From NCBI RefSeq assembly GCF_051967575.1, contig NZ_JBQCJW010000003.1, forward strand, positions 62,001 through 126,000: a stretch of 64,000 nt of DNA, given 5' to 3'. The notes below the pieces were generated by a model. The model saw nothing but the letters and a program-made list of their open reading frames with translations. It was not told the DNA's origin and did no database searches. Of this stretch, positions 51,308-60,775 are shown piece after piece. A program made the translations under genes and the position numbers. Position 1 is the stretch's first letter, and each line of letters starts with the position of its first letter. This DNA is from Solibacillus silvestris_B. GTDB taxonomy: Bacteria; Bacillota; Bacilli; Bacillales_A; Planococcaceae.

Positions 51308-52597
51308 TTACCGGGCCAATTTTTCAAATACACGGTGGAATGCTTCAACCGTTTTGGCGATATGCTGTTCTGTATGCGCTGTTGAAATGAATAATCCTTC
51401 AAACTGGGATGGGGGCAGGAAAATGCCCTCTTCCGCCATTAATTTAAAGTATTCTGCAAACAGTTCCAAATCAGAGCTTTTTGCTGTTTCAAAATCGATT
51501 ACATCTTCATTTGTGAAGAAGAAACCAATCATCGACCCTGCACGATTCACTGTATGCGGAATATTATATTTCGTCGCTGCGGCACGGAATCCTTCTTCCA
51601 ATTGGTCGCCGAGTTTACGGAAATACGTATACGATTCCTTATTCAGACGGGATAATGTTTCATATCCTGCTGTCATCGCAAGCGGGTTACCCGATAATGT
51701 CCCTGCTTGGTAAATCGGACCTGCAGGAGCTATTTTTTCCATAATTTCGCGCTTTCCGCCGAATGCGCCTACTGGCAAACCTCCGCCGATTACTTTTCCT
51801 AAACAAGTAAGGTCTGGTGCAATTCCATAGTATTCCTGTGCACATCCGTAGTCAACACGGAAACCTGTCATAACTTCATCAAAGATTAATAATGTACCAT
51901 TTTCTTCAGTAAGCTTGCGCAATCCTTCCAAAAAGCCTTTTTGTGGCGGAACAACACCCATATTCCCGGCTACCGGCTCTAAAATAACGGCAGCTAAATC
52001 CGAACCGAACTTCTCGAATACTACTTTTGCTGATTCCAGATCGTTGTACGCGACTGTCAGCGTATTTTTAGCGATATCTGCCGGTACACCAGGTGAATCC
52101 GGCAAACCAAGCGTTGCAACACCTGAGCCCGCTTTAATTAATAATGAATCCCCGTGACCGTGGTATGAGCCTTCGAATTTCAAAATTTTATCGCGCCCTG
52201 TAAAGCCGCGCGCCAAACGCAATGCCGACATCGTAGCTTCCGTGCCTGAAGAAACGAAGCGAATCATTTCTACAGATGGCAGACGGTCCATTACAAGCTT
52301 TGCCAATTTGTTTTCAGAAACAGTCGGCGCCCCAAATGAAGCCCCTTTAGCTGCTTGCTCTTGAATTGCCGCAACAACTTCCGGGTGTGCATGTCCTAAA
52401 ATAAGCGGTCCCCATGATAGTACATAGTCAATATATTCATTGCCATCAATATCTTTAATAACGGCGCCTTTTCCCGATTCCATGAAAATCGGGTCCAGAT
52501 TCACCGATTTGAACGCACGTACTGGCGAGTTTACCCCGCCTGGCATTAAATCAACGGCTTCTGTAAAAGCTGCTTTCGATTTTTCATAACTGCGCAT
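51308..52597 (-). CDS. hemL: Glutamate-1-semialdehyde 2,1-aminomutase
   Basis: PLP enzyme that makes 5-aminolevulinate from glutamate-1-semialdehyde, last step of the C5 pathway. 429 residues. NSPVRAF near the N terminus, FDEVMTGFRV, and the PLP lysine in LTCLGKVIGGGLPVGAFGG are intact. The ATG at 52597 follows GGAGGAG; the open frame to 52636 is not needed. Last gene of hemAXCDBL, one base after hemB. Confidence 0.98.
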   Translation of the reverse strand: MRSYEKSKAAFTEAVDLMPGGVNSPVRAFKSVNLDPIFMESGKGAVIKDIDGNEYIDYVLSWGPLILGHAHPEVVAAIQEQAAKGASFGAPTVSENKLAKLVMDRLPSVEMIRFVSSGTEATMSALRLARGFTGRDKILKFEGSYHGHGDSLLIKAGSGVATLGLPDSPGVPADIAKNTLTVAYNDLESAKVVFEKFGSDLAAVILEPVAGNMGVVPPQKGFLEGLRKLTEENGTLLIFDEVMTGFRVDYGCAQEYYGIAPDLTCLGKVIGGGLPVGAFGGKREIMEKIAPAGPIYQAGTLSGNPLAMTAGYETLSRLNKESYTYFRKLGDQLEEGFRAAATKYNIPHTVNRAGSMIGFFFTNEDVIDFETAKSSDLELFAEYFKLMAEEGIFLPPSQFEGLFISTAHTEQHIAKTVEAFHRVFEKLAR

Positions 52598-52598
52598 A

Positions 52599-53579
52599 TT
52601 ATTTCTCCTCCAACCAACGACATACGTCTTTTGCATGATAAGTAATAATTAAATCCGATCCCGCACGCTTCATACCTAATAATGTTTCAAGTACAACTGC
52701 TTTTTCGTCAATCCAGCCATTCGCTGCGGCTGCTTTAACCATCGAATATTCGCCTGATACATTATAGGCAACGACAGGCAGCGGAAAACTGTTTTTCACA
52801 TCGCGAATAATATCCATATAAGCTAATGCCGGCTTCACTATGAGGAAATCCGCGCCTTCCTCTACATCAGATGTTGCTTCACGCATCGCTTCCATTCGGT
52901 TGGAAGGATCCATCTGATACGTTTTGCGGTCACCGAATTGTGGTGCCCCTTCTGCCGCTTCACGGAATGGCCCGTAATAGCTTGATGCGTATTTCACCGC
53001 ATAGGACATAATCGGAATATGCTCGAAGCCTGCTGCATCCAGCCCTGCGCGAATCGCAGTAACAAAGCCGTCCATCATGTTCGATGGTGCAATAATGTCC
53101 GCGCCTGCTTTAGCCTGCGAAACAGCTGTACGAGCCAATACATCAAGTGATGGATCATTTAAAACTTGTTCGCCTTCAATGACCCCACAATGTCCGTGAT
53201 CGGTAAATTCGCATAAGCATGTATCCGCTACTACTAAAAGTTCCGGGTGACGCTCTTTAATTAACCGTGTCGCCTCTTGAACAATCCCATGATCATGGAA
53301 CGCGCCTGTACCTACTGCATCCTTTTCAGCTGGAATACCGAATAATAATACTGCACGAATGCCTAAATCGACAATTTCATCCACTTCTTCAGCTAAATTG
53401 TCCAAAGAAAGCTGAAATACATCTGGCATTGAACTTACTTCATTTTTAATATTTTCGCCCTCAATAATAAATAATGGATAAATCAGGTCTTCTTTTTGTA
53501 GGTGCGTTTCTTTTACTAAAGCACGCATCGCTGCATTTTGGCGCAGGCGACGGTGACGCTGGAAATAAAGTTCTGTCAT
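52599..53579 (-). CDS. hemB: Delta-aminolevulinic acid dehydratase (porphobilinogen synthase)
   Basis: Condenses two 5-aminolevulinate to porphobilinogen. 326 residues. Schiff-base lysines in MSYAVKYASSYYGPF and DFLIVKPALAYMDI, and the metal-site stretch DTCLCEFTDHGHCG with three cysteines, consistent with a zinc enzyme. The ATG at 53579 overlaps the hemD stop (ATGA) and follows GGAGG; the open frame to 53864 runs through hemD and is a shadow. Confidence 0.98.
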   Translation of the reverse strand: MTELYFQRHRRLRQNAAMRALVKETHLQKEDLIYPLFIIEGENIKNEVSSMPDVFQLSLDNLAEEVDEIVDLGIRAVLLFGIPAEKDAVGTGAFHDHGIVQEATRLIKERHPELLVVADTCLCEFTDHGHCGVIEGEQVLNDPSLDVLARTAVSQAKAGADIIAPSNMMDGFVTAIRAGLDAAGFEHIPIMSYAVKYASSYYGPFREAAEGAPQFGDRKTYQMDPSNRMEAMREATSDVEEGADFLIVKPALAYMDIIRDVKNSFPLPVVAYNVSGEYSMVKAAAANGWIDEKAVVLETLLGMKRAGSDLIITYHAKDVCRWLEEK

Positions 53580-54319
53580 TTTGTCTGTTCCTCCAAGATG
53601 AGCTGCTCGACTACAGCTTGCATCGTATAGATTTTTGGTTGCACAATGGGTTTTACCCCGTATTTTGCGAGAGCAGCTGTCGTTACATGACCAATCGAGG
53701 CAAATTTTGCAAAACACCAATCCAGATCCGGTACGATATACTCCGCATATACATCTACTGCGGAAGGACTTGCAAAAATTACGATAGGCTCGGCGCTGGA
53801 AATAAGGCACTGCTCTAATTGCTCTATATATTTCAGGCAATCCTGCGTCTCGTATATCGTCCACTCATCAGCACCCGTGCCGTCCCGGATTGTTGCCTTC
53901 GCCATCGATCCGCGCAAAAATAGCACGCGCTCCTGTGATTCCTTTCGAAACTCCTGCACGAACACATCCGCACTATAAACGGTTGGCATAAAATGAACCT
54001 TTAATTGTGCATTGCCTAAAAGCTCCGCAGTTTTCTCGCCAACTGCAGCAATTTTATGCGGCAACTCTGCATAGTTCACATGATGACGTATACACTTAGC
54101 CAAAAAGCTAATTACCGCATTTTGGCTCGTAAAAATGAGCCAATCATATAACGGCAGCTTGTCGATGAACGATGCATCTTCGTCTGAAATTTTTTCTACC
54201 GTCTCGATTAGCGGCAAATGCCTTACAGTCCCGCCATGTTGCTCAATGGATTGTTTCACTGAAGCAACGACGGTGGACCCTGTTAAAATAATCGTTTTGC
54301 CCGCTAATCTATTCGGCAT
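53576..54319 (-). CDS. hemD: Uroporphyrinogen-III synthase
   Basis: Cyclises hydroxymethylbilane to uroporphyrinogen III. 247 residues, two-lobe fold with low conservation; recognisable parts are LPLYDWLIFTSQNAVISFL, KIAAVGEKTAELL, and IVIFASPSAVDVY. Called from these and from position between hemC and hemB with overlaps at both ends (11 bp with hemC, 4 bp with hemB). Confidence 0.94.
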   Translation of the reverse strand: MPNRLAGKTIILTGSTVVASVKQSIEQHGGTVRHLPLIETVEKISDEDASFIDKLPLYDWLIFTSQNAVISFLAKCIRHHVNYAELPHKIAAVGEKTAELLGNAQLKVHFMPTVYSADVFVQEFRKESQERVLFLRGSMAKATIRDGTGADEWTIYETQDCLKYIEQLEQCLISSAEPIVIFASPSAVDVYAEYIVPDLDWCFAKFASIGHVTTAALAKYGVKPIVQPKIYTMQAVVEQLILEEQTK

Positions 54320-55241
54320 CCAACTCAGCCTTTACGCGCTGAATCAACTCATATGCTCCTTGCTCCGTCAGCATCGAGGCAACAGCTTTCCCTAGAGCAT
54401 CTGCATCTGTGCCTGATAATGTTTCCTTATAAAAGATCGAGGCATCCGGTGCAGCAACCATACCTGTCAGTGTAATCGACCCGCCATCAACTGTCGCATA
54501 CCCGGCAATCGGCACTTGACACCCGCCATCCATTGCCGCTAAAAACGATCGTTCTGCATGTGCGGTTTCCCAAGTTTGCGCATCGGTCAATTTCGCCAAT
54601 TGCTCCAATAGCTCTGTATCATCTGCACGGCATTCAATACCTAGCGAACCTTGTGCAACAGCCGGCAAGCAAATATCCGCATCCAAATATTCGGTAACGA
54701 CTTCTTCGCTCCAGCCAAGACGTTTTAAGCCTGCCGCAGCCAATATAATCGCATCATACTCTTCTGTTTGCAATTTGTTTAAACGTGTATCGACATTTCC
54801 GCGAATCCACTTAATTTCCAGGTCTGGGCGTACTTGCAATAGCTGTGCGCTGCGACGCAATGAACTCGTCCCCACGACTGCACCATGCGGTAAATCGGCA
54901 AACTTCACATGACCTTTCGAAATAAAGGCATCACGAGCATCTTCACGTGGAGGAATACAGCCAATGACAAGCCCTTCCGGTAATACAGCCGGCATATCCT
55001 TCATCGAATGCACCGCAAAATCGATTTCCTTATCATATAAAGCTTGCTCGATTTCTTTTACGAATAGACCTTTCCCGCCAACTTTTGAAAGCTGCACATC
55101 TAAAATTTGATCACCTTTTGTCACGATTTCCTTTATTTCAAATTCAAATGGCACACCAGCCGCTTTTAATTCATTAATAAACCAATTTGTTTGTGTTAAT
55201 GCCAGTTTACTTTTTCGAGACCCTACAATAATTTTTCTCAC
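54309..55241 (-). CDS. hemC: Porphobilinogen deaminase (hydroxymethylbilane synthase)
   Basis: Polymerises four porphobilinogens. 310 residues. N-terminal KIIVGSRKSKLALTQTNWF, HSMKDMPA, RGNVDTRLNKL and the dipyrromethane-cofactor cysteine in MDGGCQVPIAGYA are all present. Upstream is hemX, downstream hemD with an 11-bp overlap. Confidence 0.98.
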   Translation of the reverse strand: MRKIIVGSRKSKLALTQTNWFINELKAAGVPFEFEIKEIVTKGDQILDVQLSKVGGKGLFVKEIEQALYDKEIDFAVHSMKDMPAVLPEGLVIGCIPPREDARDAFISKGHVKFADLPHGAVVGTSSLRRSAQLLQVRPDLEIKWIRGNVDTRLNKLQTEEYDAIILAAAGLKRLGWSEEVVTEYLDADICLPAVAQGSLGIECRADDTELLEQLAKLTDAQTWETAHAERSFLAAMDGGCQVPIAGYATVDGGSITLTGMVAAPDASIFYKETLSGTDADALGKAVASMLTEQGAYELIQRVKAELDAE

Positions 55242-55259
55242 TATACTCCGACCTTTCTG

Positions 55260-56087
55260 TTAAACCCATAGATGGAAATTCGATAATTTGCTGCCGAGGA
55301 AAAAATTGACGACAACGAGCAAAAATAAATAAATATGCACTTTCGCATACGTTGTTCCTAATAATTTGCCTCTTTGGTGAAGCAAATAAATAATCAGGTA
55401 AACAACGGATACGATGAACGAGCCAATAATTTTAACATCGAAAAGCGAAACAGTTTCCAATGTTAAAAATGCCCATTCCAATCCTAAAATTAAACTAATC
55501 AATAATAGCGGTATGCCGATAATTGTCGACAAATTCATCCACTTTACTGTCTGCTGCAAACTCGGCAGCCTGGACCATAAATTGTTTAATTTTTTCTGCT
55601 TTAATATTCGATATAAAATTATATACAGCAGCGAAAAGACAAACGCAACGGAAAAGGCTGCGTAAGACACTATCGCAAAGCTAATATGGATTAATAGCAT
55701 TTCCGAAACTAAGGACTCTCCGACAATCTGTCCGTTTGTTTGAGGCGCAAATAAATGGATTGTCACAAAAATGAAGCTTAAAACATTTATAAAAAATACA
55801 GGTAAATCGACACGGGCGATACAATGCAGCACAATCGACAGCGTTGTTAAAAGCCACGCATAAAAAAATACACCTTCATACAACGACAAAATCGGAAAGC
55901 GTTTCGTTTCGATAATAAATAATACAATAAATAAAATTTGCAGAACCCATACGATCGAAACAAACCAAAAAGCAACGCGTCTGAATTTCACATTTTTATA
56001 TAAGTAGTCTGTAAAATAGAGCACAATGCTGAGCGCATAGAGAATAATCATGAGCTCATATAATCTTGCCATTACCAGTTCTGTCAT
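55260..56087 (-). CDS. hemX: HemX / CcsA-like membrane protein
   Basis: 275-residue polytopic protein with about eight helices of the cytochrome-c-assembly (CcsA/HemX) family; in B. subtilis HemX lowers HemA levels. Features: ARLYELMIILYALSIVLYFT at the N terminus, LHCIARVDLPVFFINVLSF in the middle and LILGLEWAFLTLETVSLFD near the C terminus, lacking the usual CcsA tryptophan-rich WWD motif. The ATG at 56087 follows GGAGAAGGG. Second gene of the hem operon. Confidence 0.93.
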   Translation of the reverse strand: MTELVMARLYELMIILYALSIVLYFTDYLYKNVKFRRVAFWFVSIVWVLQILFIVLFIIETKRFPILSLYEGVFFYAWLLTTLSIVLHCIARVDLPVFFINVLSFIFVTIHLFAPQTNGQIVGESLVSEMLLIHISFAIVSYAAFSVAFVFSLLYIILYRILKQKKLNNLWSRLPSLQQTVKWMNLSTIIGIPLLLISLILGLEWAFLTLETVSLFDVKIIGSFIVSVVYLIIYLLHQRGKLLGTTYAKVHIYLFLLVVVNFFLGSKLSNFHLWV

Positions 56088-56131
56088 ATGCACCCTTCTC
56101 CTATTTGAAACTTGCACATTCTTGATTTTTA

Positions 56132-56185
56132 CTAAAAAAGCGCTTTCGCCATCTACAATTTTACCATAGAGATACGAAAACGCTT
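56132..56185 (-). terminator. Terminator-like hairpin inside the hem operon (hemA-hemX)
   Basis: AAGCGTTTTCG (56185-56175) pairs with CGAAAGCGCTT (56148-56138) with one mismatch, followed on the minus strand by TTTTAG. It lies between hemA and hemX, where partial termination could reduce the downstream genes relative to hemA. Confidence 0.6.
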
Positions 56186-56243
56186 ATATTTTATTTGAAT
56201 AAAGCACTTCAATAAGGCTCAATTTCTATTGGCTATTGTTCAA

Positions 56244-57602
56244 TTAATAAGATAGACCTGGATTTAAGTTATCATCAGTTACTTTTTCATTGCTTTTTAC
56301 TTTTCCGGCATGTAAATGGCGCACTTGCTGCTGCACTTGGTCTTCAATCCCGAAGATTTGCTGGAATAATGCAAGCTGTGCTTCTGCATCTTTCTCATTC
56401 GCCAGCTCTTTTGCCTGAAGGATTGGCGTTTTTAGTAATTGATTAATAATCGATTTTGTATGCTTATTCAAAATTTTACGTTCGCGTTCTGTTAAATCCG
56501 GCATTTTGTTTTCGATGCTCATCATTGTTTCTTCTTGGATCGATGCCGCTTTTTTACGTAAGGCAGAAATGACCGGAACGACGCCAAGCGTGTTAAACCA
56601 ATCTTTAAATTGAATAATTTCATCATTGATCATCGACATGATTTCATTTGCCGCGCGCTCGCGTTCTGCCAGGTTCGCTTGTACAATCCCTTGCAGATCA
56701 TCAATATCGTACAGGAAAACGTTCGGAACATCCCCGATACGCGGGTCTAAATCACGCGGCACCGCAATATCGACCATAAATAACGGATCGCCCTTACGGA
56801 ACTTCGCAACATCTTTCATCAAATCATAGTCAATGACATAATTTGTTGCACCTGTTGAACTAATTAAAATATCCGCTTCCAAAAGCGTACATTGCAATTC
56901 GTTCATAGCCTTTGCATCGCCGTCAAACTTCGATGCCAAATTTTGGGCTTTTTCAAATGTACGATTAATAACAGTCACTTTTCCAACACCATTGCCATGA
57001 AGGTTTTGAATTGCGAGTTCCCCCATTTTACCGGCCCCTAAAATAGCGACATGCTTGTTTTGCAAGGAACCAAAAATTTTCTTCGCAAGCTCCACTGCTG
57101 CATATGAAACAGATACGGCATTTTCCCCGATTGCTGTTTCACTGTGGGCACGTTTTGCGAATGTAACCGCTTGTTTAAATAAGTGATTGTAAACAGTACC
57201 CGTAGTTCCAAGCTCCTGGCCTTGCAGGAAACTTTTCTTTACTTGTCCTAAAATTTGCGTTTCCCCCAACACCATTGAATCAATACCAGCCGTCACGCGG
57301 AACAAATGGTTTAACGACTCATCTTCTTCACGGATGAATAGATGGTCCTCGAATTGCTCCATCGGTATGTTAAACCAGTTAGCCAAAAATTGTTTAATAT
57401 AATAGCGGCCAGTGTGTAATTGATCAACAACCGCATATATTTCAGTACGGTTACAAGTAGAGATAATTACGTTTTCTAATATGCTTTTTTGTTGTTGCAG
57501 CGCTTCCATAGCATTCGGAAGATCTGATTCGATAAACGACAGCTTTTCCCGAATTTCTACTGGCGCCGTTTTATAATTCAAGCCTACTACTAATGTATGC
57601 AT
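56244..57602 (-). CDS. hemA: Glutamyl-tRNA reductase
   Basis: First enzyme of the C5 haem pathway: NADPH-dependent reduction of glutamyl-tRNA to glutamate-1-semialdehyde. 452 residues. Catalytic cysteine in VIISTCNRTEIYAV, LFRVTAGIDSMVLGETQILGQVK, NADPH-binding AILGAGKMGELAIQNL, and the dimerisation helix at the C terminus. The ATG at 57602 follows GGGGG; the GTG four codons upstream overlaps it. First gene of hemAXCDBL. A Per-box-like palindrome is at 57706-57720. Confidence 0.98.
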   Translation of the reverse strand: MHTLVVGLNYKTAPVEIREKLSFIESDLPNAMEALQQQKSILENVIISTCNRTEIYAVVDQLHTGRYYIKQFLANWFNIPMEQFEDHLFIREEDESLNHLFRVTAGIDSMVLGETQILGQVKKSFLQGQELGTTGTVYNHLFKQAVTFAKRAHSETAIGENAVSVSYAAVELAKKIFGSLQNKHVAILGAGKMGELAIQNLHGNGVGKVTVINRTFEKAQNLASKFDGDAKAMNELQCTLLEADILISSTGATNYVIDYDLMKDVAKFRKGDPLFMVDIAVPRDLDPRIGDVPNVFLYDIDDLQGIVQANLAERERAANEIMSMINDEIIQFKDWFNTLGVVPVISALRKKAASIQEETMMSIENKMPDLTERERKILNKHTKSIINQLLKTPILQAKELANEKDAEAQLALFQQIFGIEDQVQQQVRHLHAGKVKSNEKVTDDNLNPGLSY

Positions 57603-57640
57603 GAACCCCCACACCTCACACGTTCTAATTCACAGATTCT

Positions 57641-57650
57641 ATTGTAGCAT
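57641..57650 (-). promoter_or_regulatory. Extended -10 promoter of hemA
   Basis: TGCTACAAT on the minus strand (-10 TACAAT at 57646-57641 with TGn extension). No good -35 at 17 bases. It is the best candidate close to hemA. Confidence 0.5.
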
Positions 57651-57705
57651 AAAGGAAGCATTATTCACGTCTATATTGTGAACATGCTATGAAAGTATTT
57701 TTAAA

Positions 57706-57720
57706 TTAGAATTATTCTAA
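57706..57720. promoter_or_regulatory. Per-box-like 7-1-7 palindrome upstream of hemA
   Basis: TTAGAATTATTCTAA is a perfect 7-1-7 palindrome. It differs from the PerR consensus TTATAATNATTATAA by one symmetric base per half. hemA is a PerR target in B. subtilis, which supports the idea. It lies about 60 bp before the best -10 box, so the mode of action is unclear. Confidence 0.5.
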
Positions 57721-57763
57721 TGTAAGTTTAGCAAAGTTCGACACATATTTCAATCATTCGGAT

Positions 57764-57803
57764 TAAAAAAGAAGCCCGCCTTAATTCAGCGAGCCTCTTT
57801 TTT
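57764..57803 (-). terminator. Terminator of the surface-protein operon
   Basis: AAAAAGAGGCTCGC pairs with GCGGGCTTCTTTTTT (minus strand) with mismatches, followed by the T-run; it ends at the stop codon of the 986-residue protein. Confidence 0.75.
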
Positions 57804-60763
57804 TACATATTATGAATTTTCGTTGCGATAATATTACCGGATTGGTCAAGCGCTTGGAATTCCACTTCAACATACAGATCAAATTCCGGGAACTCATACA
57901 AGTTCGGTCGGTGCATATAGCGTGAAGAACCGCGTGCCGGAAGATCGTAGCGGACGTCCCCGCTCGGTGAAATGAACACTGCACGCACGCCTTTTACATT
58001 GTCGCACCCTGTATTCACATCAGCGATAATCGTAACTTTTTGTGTCTCAATTCGCACATCTGTACGATTAAAAATTGTATCGCCTGCTAAACAGCTGTTG
58101 TTCATAACAGGTGTTTTACATAAAATCGTTGTAATTATCGATTGCAGCGATCCATGTAAATTTTCGATCGTTGAAATATTTTGGTATGTGCCCTTAGTTT
58201 CCGAAGAAATTTCTTTCAATAGCTTTTCGTTAACTGTTGTATAGGAGCCGACAGAAACTGTATGGATTGCAATCCCTTTTTCTTTGGCGCTGCGAATGAC
58301 ATCATCCAAACCATTGCTGTTCGAATAGCCGTCCGTTACTAATACGATTGCTTTGTTCGTATATTGGTTTGAAGTGAAGTTATTGACTGCTGTTTTTAGT
58401 GCTGAAACGATATTCGTAGATCGGTTTTCGTTTTTATAGCTTAGTAAACTATCAATGCTTGAAACAACATTTGCTTTATCTGTCGCCTCATGGTTAGGAC
58501 GATTGCTGAAGCGATACACATGGCTTGGGTTCGCACCGATTTGCTTAACTGTCTGTTTCACTTTGTCAGCAGTATAGTTTTTCGAGTCGCGCACTTTCAT
58601 CGAGCCGGAATGATCGACTACAAACATAACTTCCGATTCAAGTGCGCATAAATTACTTTCAAAACGCGGATTTGCAAAAATTGTTTCTGAAACTGTTACA
58701 TTTTTTAAGCTTTGAACTACTTTGTCGTAGCGCGGATCCAAGTCGATCAGGCGCGCTTTTACTTGTGAATTGCCGTATAGGATATCATCGAAGTAAACAA
58801 CAGCAGAACCGCGGCTGCCTGTATTGTTATTGTAATCTTTCGTGTTCGTATCAAATGACACAACACGCGTTTTCCCGTTGAATGTCACTTCAACTGTCCC
58901 TTTATAATCGGTAATGATAACTCCGCTTGGCGCCACTAAATTGACGATCACTTTCGTATAGCGGTCCATGCCTTCCGGACGCTGCTGCAGTTCTTTCCCT
59001 GCAAGCAATACTTCAATTTTCGAAACGGCGCCTTCCAGTTTACCGATTAAATCTGCATAGTCTTTTTTCAATAGGTTTTTGTCGATTTGTCCTAAACGAT
59101 CATACATCGCTTTAATCACTTCAACCGATTCTTCATGCGCCAATGTAATTTGATCGGCAATCGGCAAAAACTTTCCTGTCAAGTAAATGATAACGGCATG
59201 CAGCATGGAATTGAAGCCGACCGTATCCTCTTCACTCATAACACCTTGCAAGTCATACGTAGCACGGCCTTCATTATTTACCGTATACATTACTTTTGCA
59301 TTTCCTAAACCGCCCCATGAAGATTCGCCTTCCGGACCTTCAATCATGTATTCTAAAATTTGTTCGAATAACCATACTGAAATGATTTGGCCCTCTAATT
59401 TCAACTCCGCATTTCCATATTGAATTTCATCAGAAGTGACCTCGCCTTGTGTCAATGCTCCTTGGGCGTTTGTATACGATTCCCATTTCGAACCCGTCAT
59501 CACTTTAATATCTTCATCGTAATCTGTAATCGTAATAATCCCATTTTGAGTAAACGGAACTGTTGTCGTACCTACAACTCCTTGAGGCAAGGCCGGCAAA
59601 GGCTTCACTCCCGGATCAACCGTTCCGCCATTCCATTCTGTCTGCTCCGGATCGAACACTTCATACGTAATGCGAAGTTCTGCTTTTGGCACATAGCGCA
59701 CAGAAGCTTCGATTACCTGGTTTTTATATGTGTGATACTTCTCTGATGGGTCTATCATCTCAAAACGTATTGTGTCTACTACTGACTTTGTTAAAGAAGG
59801 TGCTGTGACATATACATTGAGCTGTGGACCATCTGTATACACAACTGTCGATTGGCCGCTTGTGCTCGTGTTCGTCTCGGAAACTTTCGCGCCTGCCACT
59901 GACGTTACTTTAAATGCAAGAGACTCATCATATGAAATGTCATTGCCATAGCTATCGCGCAAATCAATTGTAATCAATGTTGAATCAATGCCATTTGCGA
60001 TTAATTCTTCATTCGCCACTTTGATGCTCTTTACCGCTTTATAAATATCGGGACGCTTATTTTTATCGTCCGTATTTTTACCCGGCGTCGTCGGTATTGC
60101 CACCGTGCCATCTTTGCTTTCGACAAAATTTGTCGGCAGCGTGATTTTATTGTTGTCCTTGCCTGCTGGCGCGCTCGCTAAACCTTCAATCGCCATCTTA
60201 CCTTGCTGATTGATGCGGTACATAAATACAGCCATATCGCCACGGTTAATATTGCGTGTCGGTTTATAGTCTTCAAATGTGCGCTTGCCTGTCGTGCCTG
60301 TCGTAATTTCATTCATATATAAATATTGCACTGCCTGTACTTCCGATAAGTCAAGACCATTTACCGCAGCATATAGACGCGCAAAATGCCCGCGCGAAAT
60401 ATTCGCATTGCGCTTTGACGGATTGTCGGCCCCATATAAAGGGATATTTAAACTGCTGTAATGTTCATATAGCATATCTTTGTTATTCGCATCGAAATGG
60501 TAGTTGCCGTCAAGCTTCGCCAGAAACTGCAGCATTTGCCATTCCATCACTAGCGTACCCGACTGGAATTTACTCCCGCCGGATAATTGCATGTAATCAT
60601 TGTCCACTGCCCATTTTGCAGCTTTATATTTCGAGTTTGTTTTCGCGATATCCGAAATTTGTTTGTTTGCTGCTTCCGCTTCTATCGGTCCGAACGGGAA
60701 GGCTATTGAAAGGATAAGAAGACAAGAAAGCAGCATTGCCATTAATTTCTTCGGTTTATTCAT
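57803..60763 (-). CDS. Exported SLH-domain protein with von Willebrand A domain
   Basis: 986 residues. Signal peptide (MNKPKKLMAMLLSCLLILSI ... EAEA-A, cleavage near 31-32). Residues ~34-190 carry degenerate SLH repeats (KAAKWAVDNDYMQLSGGSKF, NISRGHFARLYAAV, NINRGDMAVFMYR) for binding to cell-wall polysaccharide. ~240-335 is an Ig/invasin-like domain (GIDSTLITIDLRDSYGN). ~710-880 is a vWA domain with a complete MIDAS: D717-x-S719-x-S721 in VVDHSGSMKV, T783 and D811 in LVTDGYS. A C-terminal beta domain follows. It follows the SLH gene by 12 bp with AAGGAG, so they form an operon. Probably a metal-dependent surface adhesin; ligand unknown. Confidence 0.85.
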   Translation of the reverse strand: MNKPKKLMAMLLSCLLILSIAFPFGPIEAEAANKQISDIAKTNSKYKAAKWAVDNDYMQLSGGSKFQSGTLVMEWQMLQFLAKLDGNYHFDANNKDMLYEHYSSLNIPLYGADNPSKRNANISRGHFARLYAAVNGLDLSEVQAVQYLYMNEITTGTTGKRTFEDYKPTRNINRGDMAVFMYRINQQGKMAIEGLASAPAGKDNNKITLPTNFVESKDGTVAIPTTPGKNTDDKNKRPDIYKAVKSIKVANEELIANGIDSTLITIDLRDSYGNDISYDESLAFKVTSVAGAKVSETNTSTSGQSTVVYTDGPQLNVYVTAPSLTKSVVDTIRFEMIDPSEKYHTYKNQVIEASVRYVPKAELRITYEVFDPEQTEWNGGTVDPGVKPLPALPQGVVGTTTVPFTQNGIITITDYDEDIKVMTGSKWESYTNAQGALTQGEVTSDEIQYGNAELKLEGQIISVWLFEQILEYMIEGPEGESSWGGLGNAKVMYTVNNEGRATYDLQGVMSEEDTVGFNSMLHAVIIYLTGKFLPIADQITLAHEESVEVIKAMYDRLGQIDKNLLKKDYADLIGKLEGAVSKIEVLLAGKELQQRPEGMDRYTKVIVNLVAPSGVIITDYKGTVEVTFNGKTRVVSFDTNTKDYNNNTGSRGSAVVYFDDILYGNSQVKARLIDLDPRYDKVVQSLKNVTVSETIFANPRFESNLCALESEVMFVVDHSGSMKVRDSKNYTADKVKQTVKQIGANPSHVYRFSNRPNHEATDKANVVSSIDSLLSYKNENRSTNIVSALKTAVNNFTSNQYTNKAIVLVTDGYSNSNGLDDVIRSAKEKGIAIHTVSVGSYTTVNEKLLKEISSETKGTYQNISTIENLHGSLQSIITTILCKTPVMNNSCLAGDTIFNRTDVRIETQKVTIIADVNTGCDNVKGVRAVFISPSGDVRYDLPARGSSRYMHRPNLYEFPEFDLYVEVEFQALDQSGNIIATKIHNM

Positions 60764-60775
60764 GTTTGCAACTCC

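Noticed and set aside
53580..53864. N-terminal extension of hemB
   Set aside because: It lies entirely inside hemD in another frame, while a well-placed ribosome binding site and the family start are at 53579.
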